Assembly (NCBI GenBank): GCA_009783265.1
Contig: WRHM01000008.1
Coordinates: 62,001-126,000, forward strand
Origin: Oscillospiraceae bacterium
Lineage (GTDB): Bacteria; Bacillota; Clostridia; Oscillospirales; WRJC01
Direction of reading: 5' to 3'
DNA: 64,000 bases
Shown here: positions 44,965 through 53,609 of the stretch, one piece after another
Position numbering within the stretch: the first letter of the stretch is position 1
How the letters are laid out: every line of letters starts with the position of its first letter
Made by a program: the position numbers and the translations under genes
The notes under the pieces: generated by a model
Told to the model about the DNA's origin: nothing
Database searches by the model: none
What the model saw: only the letters and a program-made list of their open reading frames with translations

Positions 44965-45783
44965 TTACGTAATCCTGTAGTTCTCCAGATATATTTTCAG
45001 ATTTATATAATTTTTCTGAGGCTGTAAAAGATTAGACGCAATAAAACCCAGAGATTTATTTTTGTATTCTGTCCGCAGTTTTTTGTCTGGATAAAGCGTC
45101 ATGCAGTCGTCATTGCGTTTGCCGCACTTTATAGATATATATTCCAGCGCGTCTGATTTGTCGCTATATTTTTTATATGTGACCGTATCATCTGCCCCAG
45201 ACGCTCCCGGAACAGATAAATTTAAAGAAAATTCGGTAGTTATGTCTTTGTTATTCTGAGCAGGAACCGATTCTGATTTATTAAACAGTATTTGAAAATC
45301 TATCCTGTTTTCTTCGAAATATAAAATAATATTTTTGTGTATCTCGTATTTTTCCTCGTAATTGTATTTTTCTTCTATAATCAATTTTTTTTGGATTGAC
45401 TGTTTATTTATCCCCCGTTTCATAAGAACGGGGATTTTTTGAATATTATTTGTCGTTATAAATATGCTCTCGTCGGTAAAAAATACGCACCCTTCATGAT
45501 TTTTAATATATTTTATCCCGCCTGAGGCATTAAATTCTATTTCATAAAACGGAGTTATGACAAGGCTGTTTTTAAATCTGAATTTATTTTCACTGTTATA
45601 ATTATTATAATTATTGACATGCCCGTATTTCTCTTTATTTTTATTTGTTTTATCATGTCCGTACTGAATATCAAGATTTCTCGGAGTATATATTTTATGC
45701 CTTTCAAAATCCCTGTTTTGTTTTACTATATTATTCTCTGTTTTTTCCGTATCTGTTTCTGCTTCTATTTGTTCTGGCATCAT
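44965..45783 (-). CDS. Hypothetical protein
   Basis: 272 residues, not recognised. The first 75 are Asn/Lys/Glu-rich and probably disordered; the rest alternates beta-type hydrophobic and charged residues. There is no signal peptide or membrane segment. Segments such as PFYEIEFNASGGIKYI recall C-terminal beta-sandwich regions of glycosidases, which is only an impression. A weak GAGTGAG site precedes the doubled ATG; one of the two is the start. Codon use resembles its neighbours. Confidence 0.6.
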   Translation of the reverse strand: MMPEQIEAETDTEKTENNIVKQNRDFERHKIYTPRNLDIQYGHDKTNKNKEKYGHVNNYNNYNSENKFRFKNSLVITPFYEIEFNASGGIKYIKNHEGCVFFTDESIFITTNNIQKIPVLMKRGINKQSIQKKLIIEEKYNYEEKYEIHKNIILYFEENRIDFQILFNKSESVPAQNNKDITTEFSLNLSVPGASGADDTVTYKKYSDKSDALEYISIKCGKRNDDCMTLYPDKKLRTEYKNKSLGFIASNLLQPQKNYINLKIYLENYRIT

Positions 45784-45888
45784 GATTTATAACAGCTCAC
45801 TCTTGTAAATTTAATTAATACGCTTTTTTATTAGCGTCATTATATTATATTCACAATAACTAAAAGAAGTCTCTCTGTGATATATTAA

Positions 45889-46161
45889 TTAATTATTCAG
45901 ATAATCATAAATGCCGTATCTTCTGAAAAATATCAGAATATTTGTATTAATCAATTTCTGGGCGACAAGTTCTTTATAGGCAACAGTTTTTTCTTTTTTC
46001 TCTGTCCTAAGTTTTTCTAATCGCGCGGGGAGATTATCCATGTCTTTTATAAATTCTTCGCACATATTCTCAAAATCTGCTAATTTTTGCGTTGCCTCTT
46101 CGATTTTGTCTTCTTCTATAAAATATTTGCCGTTATGTTCTGATTTTTTCGTAAATCTCAT
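45889..46161 (-). CDS. Hypothetical coiled-coil protein
   Basis: 90 residues from the ATG at 46161, chosen because CAGGAGAG lies directly before it; it overlaps the ispDF stop as ATGA. Predicted mostly helical (about 20-65, Glu/Lys-rich). Translationally coupled to ispDF, but function unknown. Confidence 0.6.
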   Translation of the reverse strand: MRFTKKSEHNGKYFIEEDKIEEATQKLADFENMCEEFIKDMDNLPARLEKLRTEKKEKTVAYKELVAQKLINTNILIFFRRYGIYDYLNN

Positions 46162-47339
46162 ATATTTCTCTCCTGAATCAAACAAATAGCTTGCGCCGCT
46201 ATCCCCTCCCCTGTTCCGGTAAATCCAAGCCCTTCCTCTGTTTTCGCTTTAATATTTATATCTTTTATATCAATTCCCAAAATTTCGCCCAGTTTTTCTT
46301 TTATCGCTTTTTTATATTTCGCAAGTTTGGGTTTTTCAAGAATAACCGTGCAGTCTATATTTGAAATAATATAATCTTTTTTTATAATCTTCGCGATTTC
46401 ATCAAGTAAAATCAAAGAACTTATATTTTTATATTTTTCATCATTGTCCGGAAAATATTCGCCGATATCGCCAAGCCCTGCCGCGCCGAGCATTGCGTCG
46501 ATTAACGCGTGAATTAAAACATCGGCGTCTGAATGTCCTATTAACCCAACATTTTCATTCGGGATTTCAACCCCGCCGAGAATTAATTTGCGGTCTTTTC
46601 CAAGACGGTGAGCATCATAACCATGCCCTGTTTTGTATCTCATATTTTTTTGTCCCTCTAAAAATTTTAAATCCTGAGTATCCGTAATTTTTATATTATA
46701 TTTAGAGCATTCGACGATACTTACCGGATGTCCCATGCTTTCGACAACAGCGCAATCGTCAGTTATATTATCGCCGCATTTGTTTAACCCTGATAAATAT
46801 AAATCTATTGAAAATATCTGCGGGGTCTGCACAGCCCACAGCAAATCCCTGTCAACCGTGCGTATTATATTATTATTTTCACCGATAAGTTTTATAGTGT
46901 CCGTGATTTTTGTCCCCGCAGCCGCCGCCCCTGTTTCAAACGCTTTCAGCATTACTTTTTCTATATCTTCATGCGATATAAAACATCTTGCCCCGTCGTG
47001 AATCGCGATAAAATCTATATAATCCCGAACTTTACCGACTGCGTTAAACACAGATTCCCGCCGCGTCTCTCCGCCAGCGATAATATTTATGACTTTATTC
47101 AAATTTGCTTTTTTAACAATTTCCCGTATTTTTTCTATATCTTCATTCCTTGCGGCAATAATTATTTCGTCGATATACACGCACGAATTAAAAACCGTTA
47201 CTGTTTGTTCAATAACGGTTTTTCCGTTTGTTTTATTTATTTCTAAAAGCTGCTTCGACATTCCGTCCGCAAGATTCATACGCGAGCTTTTTCCTGCCGC
47301 CGCGATTATTGCGCAGGCTTTTGGGTGCTTATTTTGCAT
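46158..47339 (-). CDS. ispDF: Bifunctional IspD/IspF enzyme of the MEP isoprenoid pathway
   Basis: 393 residues. N-terminal IspD cytidylyltransferase (about 1-225) with AIIAAAGKSSRM (signature Arg/Lys at the triphosphate site), IHDGARCF and AVQTPQIF; it couples methylerythritol phosphate to CTP. C-terminal IspF cyclodiphosphate synthase (about 233-390) with GHGYDAHRL (metal-binding Asp and His), IGHSDADVLIHALIDA and KAKTEEGLGFTG. IspD and IspF catalyse non-consecutive steps, and their fusion is known in several bacteria. Cytoplasmic. Confidence 0.95.
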   Translation of the reverse strand: MQNKHPKACAIIAAAGKSSRMNLADGMSKQLLEINKTNGKTVIEQTVTVFNSCVYIDEIIIAARNEDIEKIREIVKKANLNKVINIIAGGETRRESVFNAVGKVRDYIDFIAIHDGARCFISHEDIEKVMLKAFETGAAAAGTKITDTIKLIGENNNIIRTVDRDLLWAVQTPQIFSIDLYLSGLNKCGDNITDDCAVVESMGHPVSIVECSKYNIKITDTQDLKFLEGQKNMRYKTGHGYDAHRLGKDRKLILGGVEIPNENVGLIGHSDADVLIHALIDAMLGAAGLGDIGEYFPDNDEKYKNISSLILLDEIAKIIKKDYIISNIDCTVILEKPKLAKYKKAIKEKLGEILGIDIKDINIKAKTEEGLGFTGTGEGIAAQAICLIQERNI

Positions 47340-47359
47340 ATAAAATTTATACCTTTAAT

Positions 47360-47602
47360 TTATTTTGTTCTTTTTGTTCTTTTAAACGCTTTTTTTATTA
47401 AAGCCGAAAAAAACATAATAACGAGCAATGCAATTAATCCTCCCGCGAGCCGTATTACAGCAAGGGGGAGCGCAAAAACACCCATTACATCCCAAAAACC
47501 GTCATCATTCCCAATTACGATTTTTTTGAATTTCCCTCTTTTTTCTATCCGTTTTTGTCTTTCTTCAAAATTTTTTATTCTTTCACCCTGCTCAGTATCC
47601 AT
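47360..47602 (-). CDS. Small single-pass membrane protein
   Basis: 80 residues: charged N-terminus (1-38), one long hydrophobic segment (about 41-68) and a basic tail KKAFKRTKRTK. GGAGG lies 5 bases before the ATG, so it is probably real. Between the 2-oxoacid oxidoreductase genes and ispDF; function unknown. Confidence 0.6.
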   Translation of the reverse strand: MDTEQGERIKNFEERQKRIEKRGKFKKIVIGNDDGFWDVMGVFALPLAVIRLAGGLIALLVIMFFSALIKKAFKRTKRTK

Positions 47603-47637
47603 TCATTCCTCCGAAAATATAAATTCTCTACGTTCCT

Positions 47638-48177
47638 CTATTCTTTATAATTAAATCCAATATCCAGCGCTTTTATATTCAAATCAAGCAAATCTTTTTT
47701 AGATGACGGAATGCTTTTTTGCATTGACATGATAAGCTCGTCGGGCGTGAATATATTTGTCGCCGCGATTAATTTACCGAGCATTATGACATTAGCGAGT
47801 TTCGGCATATTATTTTTATACGCGACAGAAGTTGCGGGGATATAATATTTGTCTATATCTTCTCTTGAGCTTCTTTCGCTTACAAGTGAACTGTCGCATA
47901 TTAAAGTCCCGTTTTTAGCTATAGAACCGTGAAATTTTATGTATGACGGAAGATTCATAACTATCAGAATATCAGGATTCGGAGTTACGGGCGAGCCAAT
48001 TTCATCATCTGATATTATCACCGTGCAGTTTGAAGTCCCTCCTCTTGATTCCGGACCGTAAGAAGGCAGCCATGTAACTTTTTTATTCAGATACATTCCG
48101 GCTAAGGCGAGCTGTTTTCCCATGAATAAAATCCCCTGACCGCCAAATCCCGCCGCAACAATACTGGTTATACCCAT
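47638..48177 (-). CDS. 2-oxoacid:ferredoxin oxidoreductase, gamma subunit
   Basis: 179 residues, with GFGGQGILFMGKQLA (about 10-24) typical of the gamma domain that binds CoA and closes the active site. Completes the four-subunit enzyme with the three genes upstream. Its ribosome site lies in the last codons of the beta subunit gene. Confidence 0.9.
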   Translation of the reverse strand: MGITSIVAAGFGGQGILFMGKQLALAGMYLNKKVTWLPSYGPESRGGTSNCTVIISDDEIGSPVTPNPDILIVMNLPSYIKFHGSIAKNGTLICDSSLVSERSSREDIDKYYIPATSVAYKNNMPKLANVIMLGKLIAATNIFTPDELIMSMQKSIPSSKKDLLDLNIKALDIGFNYKE

Positions 48178-48181
48178 AAAA

Positions 48182-48946
48182 TTATTCCTCCTCTTTTTTG
48201 TTTTCTTTATTTGCCGTAACGTCTTTATAAACTCCCAGAGGATAATACGGAATCATATTTGTTTTTACCCATTCAAGAGATTCAACCGGAGACATTCCCC
48301 AGTAAGTCGGGCAGTTTGACAAAACTTCGACTATAGAAAAACCTTTTTTCTCTATCTGATTAATAAACGCTTTTTTTATAGCCTTTTTAACTCCGCGTAT
48401 ATTTTTAACGCAGTCCGCCGAGACTCTCTCGGCATAAGCCGTCCCATCGATAGCGGCGAGCATTTCACACACTTTTATAGGCAATCCCTGAATTTCGGGC
48501 TTTCTGCCGTACGGCGAAGTGCTTGTGATCTGTCCGGGTATCGTCGTGGGAGCCATCTGCCCGCAGGTCATTCCGTAAATAGCGTTATTTATAAATATAA
48601 TCGTAATATTTTCCCCGCGGGCGGCGGCATGTACTGTTTCGGCGGTGCCGATAGCCGCTAAATCGCCGTCTCCCTGATATGTGAAAATAATATTATCCGG
48701 TAAAACTCTTTTAACTCCTGTCGCGACTGCAGGAGCGCGTCCGTGAGGCGACTGTATCATATCGCAGTTAAAATAATTATACGCGAAAACCGAACAGCCG
48801 ACCGGAGCGATCCCGACGGTTTTGCCTTTTATTTCAAGCTCGTCCAGTACTTCGGCGATTATTCTGTGAACTACTCCGTGCATACAGCCGGGACAGTAGT
48901 GAAACTCTTTATCTGTCAGTGATTTTGGTCTGTCAAATACAACCAT
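48182..48946 (-). CDS. 2-oxoacid:ferredoxin oxidoreductase, beta (thiamine-diphosphate) subunit
   Basis: 254 residues. CPGCMHG (about 18-24) and the ThDP/Mg motif GDGDLAAIG (about 96-104) followed by NNAIYGMTCGQ. Carries out thiamine-dependent decarboxylation of a 2-oxoacid. Substrate could be 2-oxoglutarate (Kor) or branched-chain oxoacids (Vor). Confidence 0.92.
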   Translation of the reverse strand: MVVFDRPKSLTDKEFHYCPGCMHGVVHRIIAEVLDELEIKGKTVGIAPVGCSVFAYNYFNCDMIQSPHGRAPAVATGVKRVLPDNIIFTYQGDGDLAAIGTAETVHAAARGENITIIFINNAIYGMTCGQMAPTTIPGQITSTSPYGRKPEIQGLPIKVCEMLAAIDGTAYAERVSADCVKNIRGVKKAIKKAFINQIEKKGFSIVEVLSNCPTYWGMSPVESLEWVKTNMIPYYPLGVYKDVTANKENKKEEE

Positions 48947-48968
48947 TTTTATTTATCTCCTTTTAATA

Positions 48969-50024
48969 TTATTTCAATGTTCTCAAGACAGCCTGATAAA
49001 TCTCGTCGGGCGAGGGCATCATTCCGCCTGTCCTGCCATAAAAATCAACGGGCTTTTTGCATTTTGTCGCAAGTTTCACATCGTCTACCATCTGCCCCAT
49101 ATTTAGCTCAGTCACTAAAAATCTTTTTGTCATGTCCGCAATTTCGCCGAGCCTCTTTGCCGGAAACGGCGATAAAGTCACAGGTCTGAAATAACCTACG
49201 TTTATTCCGTTTTTTCTGAGTTTATCGACCGCAGTTTTCGCGATTCTTGACGTTATGCCATAAGAAACTATGACTATATCCGAGCCATCGATATTTTCTT
49301 CTTCGTATTTTACTTCTTTTTCGTTGATTATATCATATTTTTTATAGCGTTCAATTACCAAATCTTCCAAATCTTTTGGCTCTATATAAAGCGAATTTAT
49401 AATATTTGGCTCACGTTTATTTTGATGTCCGACAGCCGCCCATGTCTTTTCAGGGATTTCACGCGGCTGAAGTTTATCAAAATCCACAGGTTCCATCATT
49501 TGCCCCAGTGCCCCGTCCGCGAGAATCATAACCGGCGTTCTGTATAAATCAGCCAAGTCAAACGCAAGGCTCGTGAGTTCTATTATTTCCTGAATAGAAT
49601 TTGGCGCAAGAACAATCAGCCGCATATCTCCGTGACCCATAGCTTTTGTAGCCTGATAATAGTCCGACTGCGCAGGCTGTATGCCGCCAAGTCCCGGGCC
49701 GCCCCTTTGAACATTTACTATAACGCACGGTAAATCCGAGCCAACTAAATAAGATATTCCCTCGCCTTTTAAACTAACTCCCGGACTTGACGACGACGTC
49801 AAAACTCGCGCTCCGGCAGACGAAGCTCCGAGAACCATATTTATAGCCGCGATTTCACTTTCAGCCTGAATGCACAAGCCGTCTACCTGCGGCATTCTTT
49901 TAGACATATATTCCGCGATTTCAGTCTGCGGAGTTATCGGATACCCGAAATAATACCGGCAGCCGCTTTTTATTGCCGCTTCGGATATTGCTTCGTTTCC
50001 CTTCATCAAAACCAATTCTGACAT
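48969..50024 (-). CDS. vorB: 2-oxoacid:ferredoxin oxidoreductase, alpha subunit (VorB/KorA-like)
   Basis: 351 residues. GNEAISEAAIKSGCRYYFGYPITPQ (split across about 9-33) and SSSSPGVSLKGEGISY near 77 are hallmarks of the alpha subunit; the C-terminal domain has NMGQMVDDV. With the ferredoxin-like delta and the beta and gamma subunits it makes acyl-CoA, CO2 and reduced ferredoxin. The reduced ferredoxin could feed the hydrogenase in this window. VorB is the name usual for this subfamily; substrate not proven. Confidence 0.9.
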   Translation of the reverse strand: MSELVLMKGNEAISEAAIKSGCRYYFGYPITPQTEIAEYMSKRMPQVDGLCIQAESEIAAINMVLGASSAGARVLTSSSSPGVSLKGEGISYLVGSDLPCVIVNVQRGGPGLGGIQPAQSDYYQATKAMGHGDMRLIVLAPNSIQEIIELTSLAFDLADLYRTPVMILADGALGQMMEPVDFDKLQPREIPEKTWAAVGHQNKREPNIINSLYIEPKDLEDLVIERYKKYDIINEKEVKYEEENIDGSDIVIVSYGITSRIAKTAVDKLRKNGINVGYFRPVTLSPFPAKRLGEIADMTKRFLVTELNMGQMVDDVKLATKCKKPVDFYGRTGGMMPSPDEIYQAVLRTLK

Positions 50025-50059
50025 TTATTTTATCCTCCAAAAAATATATAAATTTATCA

Positions 50060-50084
50060 GCGGACGCGCAATGCGCGCCCCTAC
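50060..50084. repeat. Palindromic dispersed-repeat-like element over the ferredoxin stop codon
   Basis: The minus strand reads GTAGGGGCGCGCATTGCGCG then TCCGC. The CGCGCATTGCGCG core is a palindrome, far more GC-rich than its surroundings. The TAG stop of the ferredoxin gene (50081-50083) lies in its first bases. It resembles REP-type repeats common between genes in gut Clostridia. Only one copy seen here. Confidence 0.6.
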
Positions 50085-50293
50085 TTATCGTTTTCTATTT
50101 TAATTACCACATGAGGGCAGATTATAGCACATTGAGCGCAGGATATGCACAAATCCTGATTTTTTACGCCTGCGGGATTATAGCCTTTTTTGTTTATTTT
50201 ATCTTTGTCAAGATTTATGATTTTTTTCGGGCAGGCGATTATGCACAGTCCGCATCCTTTGCATTTTTCTTCGTCGAATATTATGCTTTTCAT
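50081..50293 (-). CDS. 4Fe-4S dicluster ferredoxin-like delta subunit
   Basis: 70 residues with two clusters: CKGCGLCIIACPKKI (about 11-25) and CISCAQCAIICPHVV (about 49-63). Electron outlet subunit of the 2-oxoacid oxidoreductase, first in its gene set. AAAGGA is rather far (about 14 bases) from the ATG. Confidence 0.9.
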   Translation of the reverse strand: MKSIIFDEEKCKGCGLCIIACPKKIINLDKDKINKKGYNPAGVKNQDLCISCAQCAIICPHVVIKIENDK

Positions 50294-50331
50294 AAATTTA
50301 TGTAAATTCCTTTCGTTTTTTGTTATTTATA

Positions 50332-51015
50332 TCAAAACAATTTCTTCGTATAATTTTTTATCTTGAATATATTATACTCTTTTTTTTCGGAAAAATCAAT
50401 ATCAATCATTGAACTTGTCGCAATCAACGGCACATTTAACAAATACGCGGTTTTTTCGGCGTATTCTATAGAATTTATGATTTCTTTTTTAGTTGTTAAA
50501 TTGCCGATGTTGCTGTTGTTTATGACAGACGTTATTCTTAATTTTGAGTTTTTTTCTATAAATTTTGCGAGATTTACCGCCGTGTCAGCTTCGCTTATCA
50601 GATTCCTGTATTTGTTCACGACATAAACCATCTCGTAATTTTCCTGTTTTATTCTATCGGCGAACATGCCAAGAACCATCGCGCCGTTATCGTCTCCGCC
50701 TACGTCGATTACTGCGCTTTTGTTTTTATTCGCAAAAATCGAATATATTTCCGCAGGAACCGACGTTATCTCCACGTTTGTATTCGCGAATTCAGGCACG
50801 ATAAAATCAATATCATGCTCTTTTAAATCCTGTATATTGTCCGCGCTCCTGAAATACGGATTTACTGTGTCTAAATCTACAAGAGTATAAACAAGCCCTG
50901 TCAAGCTTTTTAGCTTTACAGAAAGATTTACAGAGATATTTGTTTTCCCCGTGCCGTAATGCCCTACGACAATTATTATTTTTCTGTTTTCTAAATAATT
51001 TATTATATTTTTCAT
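50332..51015 (-). CDS. P-loop ATPase of the MinD/ParA-like group
   Basis: 227 residues from the ATG at 51015, which overlaps the upstream stop as ATGA; an upstream ATG at 51069 lies inside the neighbouring gene. Walker A GHYGTGKTN (18-26), LVDLDTVNPYF (near 45-55) and AVIDVGGDDNG (near 95). Often found next to 2-oxoacid oxidoreductase genes in Clostridia; perhaps an assembly or maturation factor, but this is not established. Confidence 0.78.
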   Translation of the reverse strand: MKNIINYLENRKIIIVVGHYGTGKTNISVNLSVKLKSLTGLVYTLVDLDTVNPYFRSADNIQDLKEHDIDFIVPEFANTNVEITSVPAEIYSIFANKNKSAVIDVGGDDNGAMVLGMFADRIKQENYEMVYVVNKYRNLISEADTAVNLAKFIEKNSKLRITSVINNSNIGNLTTKKEIINSIEYAEKTAYLLNVPLIATSSMIDIDFSEKKEYNIFKIKNYTKKLF

Positions 51016-51980
51016 ATAAACCCCAAAGATTTTAGTATAAAACTTCCGGCAAAAATAGTGACGGGGCATATTATTGTCGTTAAAACTATTATCTGCCCTG
51101 CAAGCTCGTAATCGCTTTTCATATTTTTAGCCATTATATAACTGCTCACCGCAGTAGGGGCGGCGAATAAAACAAATATAACTACAAGCGCGGCGTCCCT
51201 GAAGCCAAGCAATATCGCGGGAATGACGAAAATCACTGGACAAATCACAGTTTTGAATATCGAAGCGATAAGCGATAATTTCACTTTGCTTTTGAGTACC
51301 TTCAAATCAATCCCAGAACCGAGGCTTATAAGCGCGAGCGGAGTTGACATATTTGCGATATAATTCACGCTTTTATTTATTGCCTCCGGGAGCTGTATTT
51401 TCAAAAGCATAAACGGCAGGGCAATAATAATCGCGATAATCAACGGATTTTTTATTATCCCAAGAAGTATTCCGGATATATTATTTTGATTTTGCGTATC
51501 GCCCGGATTTTCTGAATTTACTGTAAGAATAACAACTGCAAGAATATTAAACAACGCAACTGCAAACGGTAAAATCAGCGCCGCCGTCGCTGAGCCGTTG
51601 TCAAATAAATTACCCGCGAGCGGCACTCCGAGTATCGCAAAATTCGTCCGGTATATCCCCTGAATAAACGCGCCTCTTGACGGCCTGTTTTTTATAAATA
51701 CAGGAACAATAAAAAGCAATAATAAAAACGAGATTATTATTCCCGAAACGCAGTAAACCACAAGATTTATATTAAATATATTTTGTATATCAGCATTTGC
51801 TATCTCGTTAAAAATATAAACCGGCAATGCGACGTGAAACACAAGCCGGTCAATCTGATTAAAAAATTCTTTGGGATTTTTAAACAAGCCCAGTTTTTCT
51901 TGTTTGAGGCAAAAGCCGAAAAATATTAAAACAATCAGGGGAAATACAGCGTTTACGCTGTAAATTATATTGTTCAGCAA
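51012..51980 (-). CDS. AEC-family transporter (auxin efflux carrier/malate permease type)
   Basis: 322 residues, ten hydrophobic segments in two sets of five. IYRTNFAILGVPLAGNLF (about 108-125) and AAPTAVSSYIMAKNM (about 278-292) are typical of the family, which exports small organic anions. TTG start with AAGGAG 8 bases upstream. The neighbouring oxoacid enzyme makes export of an organic acid plausible. Confidence 0.85.
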   Translation of the reverse strand: MLNNIIYSVNAVFPLIVLIFFGFCLKQEKLGLFKNPKEFFNQIDRLVFHVALPVYIFNEIANADIQNIFNINLVVYCVSGIIISFLLLLFIVPVFIKNRPSRGAFIQGIYRTNFAILGVPLAGNLFDNGSATAALILPFAVALFNILAVVILTVNSENPGDTQNQNNISGILLGIIKNPLIIAIIIALPFMLLKIQLPEAINKSVNYIANMSTPLALISLGSGIDLKVLKSKVKLSLIASIFKTVICPVIFVIPAILLGFRDAALVVIFVLFAAPTAVSSYIMAKNMKSDYELAGQIIVLTTIICPVTIFAGSFILKSLGFI

Positions 51981-52004
51981 AATCTTTGCTCCTTGAAAAA
52001 TATT

Positions 52005-53459
52005 TTAATCTTTATAAAAATCGCTCAGAAATTCGGGGGCGATATTTTGAATAATAACGTCTTTTATGTATTTATATGAAAATTTATTGTCGGAATTAAT
52101 ATTGCCGTGAGCTTTCGCGAGTTCTTCGGTATATTCGTCAAATCTGTAGACCTGAAATGCTTTTCTCCGCATATTATAGTGAGTAATAATGGGAATCATC
52201 TGCACATTTTCTATTGTTGTGTCAGATTCGCCGTTTTTTGTGATTTTTACTATGTCAAAATTCAAAAGTCCGCCTATCATATTTTTTGCGCCCAGCATTC
52301 CCGATATCATGTTGCCCAAAGAATAAGCAATCAAAGTTTTTTTACCGTCGGGACGGCTGACCCATTTCGTTTCCTGAAAAACATGCGGGTGCATGCCTAT
52401 TATAACGTCAACCCCGTTGTCCACCATCATTTGAGCAAGACTTCTCTGCCATTGATTTGGGGTTAAACTATCTTCGTCTCCCCAGTGCATTACTACAAAA
52501 AGTAAATCCGCAAGCGGCCTCGCGGCTTTGACCTGACGTTCGACAGTCGCGTCGTCTATAAATGGTATGACCATCTGGCTGTCAGCCGGGAGAACCATGC
52601 CGTTTGTGCCGTATGTATATGATAAAAACGCGATAGAAACCCCGTTTTTATCATATATTCTTATATTCTCAAAATCTTCCTGATTCTTAAAGCCGCCAAT
52701 CAATAAGACATTCTGGTCTTCCCAAAAATTTATATTATTAATATACCCTTTTTCCCATTTATCGAGCATGTGATTATTTGCGATATTTATTATATTAAAA
52801 CCCATATCCGTCAGGGCGAACCCGTTCTCTTTGGGCGTGTTAAACATAGGATAGCCATCGTAACTAAATTCGTCGCCGGCAATAGGGGTTTCGACATTCA
52901 CTAAAGCTATATCCGCCGCCTTAACTGTAGACGCTATATCTTTGTACATATCTTTAAAGTTAAAATTTTCACCGGATTTCGCGCGTTCTTTCGCGTCGTC
53001 AATCATATTCAGATGTATTATATTGTCCCCTGCGGCAATAAATTTCAGACGAACTGTCCCGTCTTTTTCTATTGATTCTTCCGCTTCTGGCGATTTTGTT
53101 GCCTCTGGCTCAGCAGTTTCAACTATATCAGCGCCGGAATCCGTTTGGTTTTCGTTTTCTTCAGTTTCCTCTGTATTTTCCGGTTGAGTGTCATTAACCT
53201 GCGGGATTTTTTCGGTTTGCGTGCGATTGTCGTTGATATTATCTTTCTCTCCCGGTTTTGCCGGACTTTCAACCGCGTCGGCTAAAATATCGTTTCTGTC
53301 GTAATTATTTTTTGACGCGAACGTCATATCTTCGGCGTCTCCGGAATCCGGGCCGAAATTTATTATACCGCAGCCTGAAATACCTGCGACGCTTAAAGCC
53401 AAAGCTAATATCCAAACAAAAGCAACGGCAATATTTATAATTTTTGATTTATTTTTCAT
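52005..53459 (-). CDS. CapA-family metallophosphatase-like lipoprotein
   Basis: 484 residues. Lipoprotein-type signal (about 8-30, ending AGISGC); acidic, Thr/Glu-rich linker (35-130); CapA/PgsA domain with AAGDNIIHLNMI, NVETPIAG, NIANNHMLDKW and VVMHWGDE...GMHPHVFQ, the metal-binding Asp, Asn and His set of calcineurin-like enzymes. Relatives act in poly-gamma-glutamate or cell-wall metabolism. Extracytoplasmic. First gene of the leftward run with a strong promoter at 53507-53535. Confidence 0.88.
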   Translation of the reverse strand: MKNKSKIINIAVAFVWILALALSVAGISGCGIINFGPDSGDAEDMTFASKNNYDRNDILADAVESPAKPGEKDNINDNRTQTEKIPQVNDTQPENTEETEENENQTDSGADIVETAEPEATKSPEAEESIEKDGTVRLKFIAAGDNIIHLNMIDDAKERAKSGENFNFKDMYKDIASTVKAADIALVNVETPIAGDEFSYDGYPMFNTPKENGFALTDMGFNIINIANNHMLDKWEKGYINNINFWEDQNVLLIGGFKNQEDFENIRIYDKNGVSIAFLSYTYGTNGMVLPADSQMVIPFIDDATVERQVKAARPLADLLFVVMHWGDEDSLTPNQWQRSLAQMMVDNGVDVIIGMHPHVFQETKWVSRPDGKKTLIAYSLGNMISGMLGAKNMIGGLLNFDIVKITKNGESDTTIENVQMIPIITHYNMRRKAFQVYRFDEYTEELAKAHGNINSDNKFSYKYIKDVIIQNIAPEFLSDFYKD

Positions 53460-53506
53460 ATTTATTTTTTCTCTTTTTCACTCACAAATAAATTATTGAT
53501 TGCTTT

Positions 53507-53535
53507 ATTATACAATAAAAATTTTCGATTGTCAA
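53507..53535 (-). promoter_or_regulatory. SigA-type promoter of the capA-like leftward operon
   Basis: On the minus strand, TTGACA (53530-53535), 17 bases, TATAAT (53507-53512): exact consensus. May drive the run down to the 2-oxoacid oxidoreductase and ispDF genes. Confidence 0.9.
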
Positions 53536-53553
53536 CTTTGAATAAATTCGATA

Positions 53554-53596
53554 AAAAAAGCTGACGTAAATTTTATAATTATACGTCAGCTTTTTT
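53554..53596. terminator. Intrinsic terminator after the GH29 gene
   Basis: GCTGACGTA (53560-53568) and TACGTCAGC (53582-53590), flanked by A6 and T6 runs. Ends the fucosidase transcript from the right. Confidence 0.9.
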
Positions 53597-53609
53597 ATCG
53601 GGCTTCGCG

